Assembly (NCBI GenBank): GCA_031254905.1
Contig: JAIRTN010000131.1
Span: 1 to 6,997 of the forward strand
DNA length: 6,997 nt
DNA from: Coriobacteriales bacterium
GTDB lineage: Bacteria > Actinomycetota > Coriobacteriia > Coriobacteriales > UBA8131
Direction of reading: 5' to 3'
In this document: positions 4,616 through 6,997 of the stretch, piece by piece
Layout: each line of letters starts with the position of its first letter
Numbering within the stretch: the stretch's first letter is position 1
Program-made: the position numbers and the translations under genes
Notes under the pieces: model-generated
The model's database searches: none
What the model was told of the DNA's origin: nothing
The model's input: only the letters and a program-made list of their open reading frames with translations

Positions 4616-6665
4616 ACTCGCGCTTGGCAACGTTAAAAAAAGCGTACGCGACTACGCTATTTACTTTATCACCATCGCCTTTGGCGTGTGCATCTTTTAC
4701 ATCTTTAACTCGATAGAGAGCCAGCAGGTGATGATGGATGTCACCCCGGGGCAGCAGTCGGCGCTCAAATTGCTCAGCAATTTTATGAACGTATTCTCGG
4801 TGTTTATCTCCGCCGCTCTGTGTTTTCTCATCATCTACGCGAACAGCTTTCTCATCAAGCGCCGCAAGAAGGAATTTGGTATTTACCTCATTCTCGGCAT
4901 GGAGAAAGGCGCTATTTCGCTCGTACTGGTGATGGAAACCGTGCTGGTGGGCGTCGCGGGCCTCGTTGCCGGCCTTGTCTTGGGCCTGTTTGTCTCCCAA
5001 GGCATGGGCCTTATTACGGCGCGCCTGCTCAACAGCGCGCTCAGCACCTACCACTTTGTGTTCTCCTCGGAGGCGGCCATCCAGACGGTCATCTACTTCG
5101 GCCTGACCTTCCTGCTGACGCTCGTCTTTAACGTGGTGACTATCAACAAGCAAAAACTCATCGATTTGCTTAACAGCGCCCGCAAAAACGAGCAGTTTAC
5201 GCCGCCCCGTTTTGCGCGCTCGATAGCACTGTTCATCTTTGCGCTCATCCTTCTCGGCATCACCTACTACCTTGTGGGTCTCGACCTGTTCTTCTCCAAC
5301 ATGGCGGTGTTTTTGTCCGCGGTGGTCTTGGCTGTTTCGGGAACCTTTCTGTTCTTCTTCTCGCTCTCGGGCTTCTTCCTGCGGCTCATCCAGCAGCGCA
5401 AGAGCCTGTACCTGCGCAACCTCAACATGTTCTCGCTGCGCCAAATCGCCAGCAAGATACACACCAACTATGTCTCGATGACCTTTGTCTGCCTCATGCT
5501 CGCGCTTGCCATCTGCACGCTTTCTTCGGGCACGGGCGTGGCGGGCTCGATAACAAAGATGCAGCAGGCGAACGCCCCCTTCGACGCGACCGTCACCTTC
5601 CAGCAAGACGCTGGCAAAGAGGAGATTTCCTTTGTTCCCTACGAGCGCCTCGACATTGAGGAAATGGCGCGCAAAGAGGGCATCGACATCAGCGCGTTTG
5701 CCGAGAAGTGGGTTGCCATCTCCTACTACCGCAGCCCCGTCAACCTGCGCGCAACCACGCCTCAGGGCGAAGTCATTGAGATTCCGACGAAGATAATGAA
5801 GCTCTCCGACTACAATGCCGTCCTCGCCATGCAAGGCGAGCAGCCAATCACGCTCGAAGCGGGCACCTATGCGCTGCACGCCAATTTGCCGAGCGACACG
5901 TGGAACAAAGAACTCATCGACTTTCTTCAGAACAAGCCCACCCTCGACCTCGGCACCGCTACGCTGGTAGCCGACTCCTCGCGCCTGCTCACCGCCATGG
6001 ACCAGACCATGCAAACCCGCGTCGAGCGAGTTGAAGTTATTGTCCCCGATGAATATGTGGAGAAGGACGGCAACCTCCTGTTGCCGGCAATCCAAACCCT
6101 TCTCAACATCAACTACCGCGGCGACGCGAGCGACGTTCACATCTATGACACCCTGCTCGACGAGGTGTTCAAAGGCCGCGCGGTACTCTCAAGCGACGGC
6201 ATCGACCTCGGCAGCATTCCGGCGACCCGCACCGACGTCTTGCAGGTTGGCAACTCCGCCGTCACCATCGTCGCGTACATCGCCTTGTACCTCGGCATGG
6301 TATTCCTGCTCGCCTCGGCCGCCCTGCTCGCCATCGCGCAACTCTCCGAGGCCAGCGACAACATCAGCCGCTACCGCATGCTCGCCAAAATCGGAACCGA
6401 CAGCAAAATGCTGCACGGCGCCCTTTTCGGCCAAATCGCCATCTACTTCGGCGTGCCCATGTTCCTCGCGGTCATCCACTCGATTGTCGGCATATCCGCC
6501 CTCTCCGTAATCTTCGCCGCGGTCAGAGACGAAGACATCCTCGGCGGCAGCCTCATCGCGGCGCTGGTCATCATCGCGGTCTACGGCGGCTACTTCCTGG
6601 CGACCTACATCGGCAGCAAGGGCATCCTCAACCGCGAAGCCATCAACCAACTCACGCGTGATTAG
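4602..6665 (+). CDS. FtsX-type ABC permease with large extracellular domain (BceB-type)
   Basis: A 687-residue membrane protein, near the usual length of BceB permeases (about 650). Ten hydrophobic segments can be traced: about 18-37, 61-84, 105-133, 158-180, 206-226, 230-262, 288-309, 553-580, 605-640 and 645-670. The stretch 60-180 fits the first FtsX unit. Between segments 7 and 8 lies a hydrophilic domain of about 240 residues (310-552), the family hallmark thought to contact the antibiotic-target complex. Two adjacent ATGs (4602, 4605) could start it; both overlap the ATPase gene, and a G-rich run at 4588-4593 serves as ribosome binding site. It should form the transporter with the upstream ATPase and pass the signal to the kinase, which lacks its own sensor domain. 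The second half uses mostly C-ending codons, unlike the regulator and kinase. The extracellular domain is the variable part and fixes specificity, which is not predictable here. Confidence 0.93.
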   Translation: MMLPKLALGNVKKSVRDYAIYFITIAFGVCIFYIFNSIESQQVMMDVTPGQQSALKLLSNFMNVFSVFISAALCFLIIYANSFLIKRRKKEFGIYLILGMEKGAISLVLVMETVLVGVAGLVAGLVLGLFVSQGMGLITARLLNSALSTYHFVFSSEAAIQTVIYFGLTFLLTLVFNVVTINKQKLIDLLNSARKNEQFTPPRFARSIALFIFALILLGITYYLVGLDLFFSNMAVFLSAVVLAVSGTFLFFFSLSGFFLRLIQQRKSLYLRNLNMFSLRQIASKIHTNYVSMTFVCLMLALAICTLSSGTGVAGSITKMQQANAPFDATVTFQQDAGKEEISFVPYERLDIEEMARKEGIDISAFAEKWVAISYYRSPVNLRATTPQGEVIEIPTKIMKLSDYNAVLAMQGEQPITLEAGTYALHANLPSDTWNKELIDFLQNKPTLDLGTATLVADSSRLLTAMDQTMQTRVERVEVIVPDEYVEKDGNLLLPAIQTLLNINYRGDASDVHIYDTLLDEVFKGRAVLSSDGIDLGSIPATRTDVLQVGNSAVTIVAYIALYLGMVFLLASAALLAIAQLSEASDNISRYRMLAKIGTDSKMLHGALFGQIAIYFGVPMFLAVIHSIVGISALSVIFAAVRDEDILGGSLIAALVIIAVYGGYFLATYIGSKGILNREAINQLTRD

Positions 6666-6686
6666 GGAAGCACTTCTGGAAGCACT
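6666..6686 (+). repeat. 9-bp direct repeat GGAAGCACT just after the permease stop
   Basis: GGAAGCACT occurs at 6666-6674 and 6678-6686, a 12-bp period, directly after the TAG of the permease. No terminator with a T run is visible between the permease and tRNA-Val, so the transporter transcript may run into the tRNA region. The repeat is short and may be incidental. Confidence 0.4.
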
Positions 6687-6723
6687 CCTGCGCCGCCGCG
6701 TGTGCCACCGCGCTACTTGTGGG

Positions 6724-6753
6724 TTGTTGCAAGGGACGTAAGTCTGTTACACT
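6724..6753 (+). promoter_or_regulatory. Promoter of tRNA-Val
   Basis: -35 TTGTTG (6724-6729), an 18-bp spacer, and -10 TACACT (6748-6753) preceded by TGT, giving an extended -10 as at the other two promoters in the window. The expected start near 6760 leaves about 40 nt of leader with a run of seven T (6765-6771). The perfect inverted repeat GCGAC-AA-GTCGC (6790-6801) abuts the tRNA 5' end. Confidence 0.6.
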
Positions 6754-6799
6754 ATCCACCGTCGTTTTTTTGCAGCAGGATTCGCAGAAGCGACAAGTC

Positions 6800-6874
6800 G
6801 CGCGATTAGCTCAGGGGGAGAGCACTACCTTGACACGGTAGGGGCCACAAGTTCAAATCTTGTATCGCGCACCA
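6800..6874 (+). tRNA. tRNA-Val (anticodon GAC), CCA encoded
   Basis: A 75-nt cloverleaf. The acceptor stem GCGCGAT/ATCGCGC is fully paired. The D arm GCTC-AGGGGGA-GAGC has a compact loop. The anticodon stem CTACC/GGTAG holds loop TTGACAC, anticodon GAC, reading GUC and GUU. The T arm ACAAG-TTCAAAT-CTTGT is AT-rich but fully paired, followed by A73 and an encoded CCA (6872-6874). It is transcribed from its own promoter at 6724-6753 and followed by a terminator at 6883. The sequence beyond has features of a mobile-element end, so this tRNA may serve as an integration site. Confidence 0.97.
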
Positions 6875-6882
6875 CAAAACCG

Positions 6883-6921
6883 CAGGTCAGAGGCTATAAA
6901 TGCTTCTGGCCTGTTCATTTT
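6883..6921 (+). terminator. Intrinsic terminator after tRNA-Val
   Basis: CAGGTCAGAGGC (6883-6894) pairs with GCTTCTGGCCTG (6902-6913) over 12 bp with two G-U pairs, loop TATAAAT, followed by TTCATTTT (6914-6921). It starts 8 nt after the tRNA CCA. It fits an intrinsic terminator for the tRNA transcript. Such a hairpin may also be part of the att region if an element is integrated here. Confidence 0.7.
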
Positions 6922-6938
6922 GAGGATAAAGACTAGCC

Positions 6939-6961
6939 GAAATTGGTCTGAAATTGGTCTG
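6939..6961 (+). repeat. Tandem 11-bp repeat GAAATTGGTCT, two units
   Basis: Two perfect, adjacent 11-bp units (6939-6949 and 6950-6960) followed by one further G. The 11-bp period is about one helical turn, so bound proteins would sit on the same DNA face. The location, 65 bp after a tRNA 3' end, resembles arm-type binding sites of tyrosine integrases at element ends. The window stops before any integrase gene, so the role is inferred. Confidence 0.5.
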
Positions 6962-6997
6962 GAGCTTTGAAAATGCGTCCAGAAAACACGAGGAATA

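Noticed and set aside
3203..4630. Open frame of 475 codons on the minus strand
   Set aside because: It is antisense to the kinase end, the gap and the ATPase; no recognizable domain and no start signal. It is a shadow of the real genes.
4578..6140. Long open frame of 520 codons on the minus strand
   Set aside because: It lies entirely antisense to the permease, whose membrane segments and codon pattern are clear. The product is low-complexity, rich in charged residues, and explained by GC-rich codon structure on the other strand.
6765..6771. Run of seven T as a terminator of the transporter operon
   Set aside because: No stem precedes it, and it lies downstream of the tRNA-Val promoter, inside the probable tRNA leader.
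6973..6997. ATG with GGAG 8 nt upstream at the right edge
   Set aside because: Only eight codons are visible before the window ends, so a gene cannot be supported. GAGG at 6990-6993 could equally serve a start beyond the edge.

Overview
The window looks like a stretch of high-GC bacterial chromosome, most likely an Actinomycetota of the Coriobacteriia type. This rests on GC-rich coding DNA, extended -10 promoters (TGnTAnnnT) at three sites, tRNA genes that encode their CCA end, and a mix of Firmicutes-like mobile and Bce-type genes. The lineage is an inference from style; nothing in the window names the organism.

Layout. (1) 1-1377: the 3' part of a large serine recombinase gene whose catalytic N-terminus lies off the left edge, probably the end of an integrated mobile element. 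(2) 1387-1652: a leftward tRNA-Ala(GGC) unit with a terminator-like hairpin, the intact tRNA, a 25-nt duplicate of its 5' end 102 bp upstream, and a promoter next to the duplicate. This resembles an integration scar. (3) 1653-1899: a regulatory region with a perfect inverted repeat, a G-quadruplex motif, a box that recurs before the transporter genes, and an extended -10 promoter. (4) 1900-3557: an OmpR-type response regulator and an intramembrane-sensing histidine kinase, overlapping by 4 bp. (5) 3558-3847: a 290-bp gap with a 26-bp direct repeat, two mutually exclusive hairpins, the second copy of the shared box and a palindrome. (6) 3848-6665: an ABC ATPase and a 10-TM FtsX-type permease, overlapping by 14 bp. 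(7) 6666-6997: tRNA-Val(GAC) with promoter and terminator, then an 11-bp tandem repeat that may mark another mobile element.

Function. The four central genes have the order and architecture of a BceRS-BceAB module. In that family the permease and ATPase protect the cell wall from peptide antibiotics that bind lipid-linked precursors. The permease also signals transport activity to the small kinase, which phosphorylates the regulator to induce the transporter. A nearly identical 21-bp box before both transcription units suggests that the regulator controls the transporter and also its own operon. The module lies between two tRNA genes, each with sequence signs of being an integration site.

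The module belongs to a known type. The least ordinary features are the tRNA-Ala scar with its C6/T6 difference, the paired boxes, and the attenuator-like repeats between kinase and transporter.
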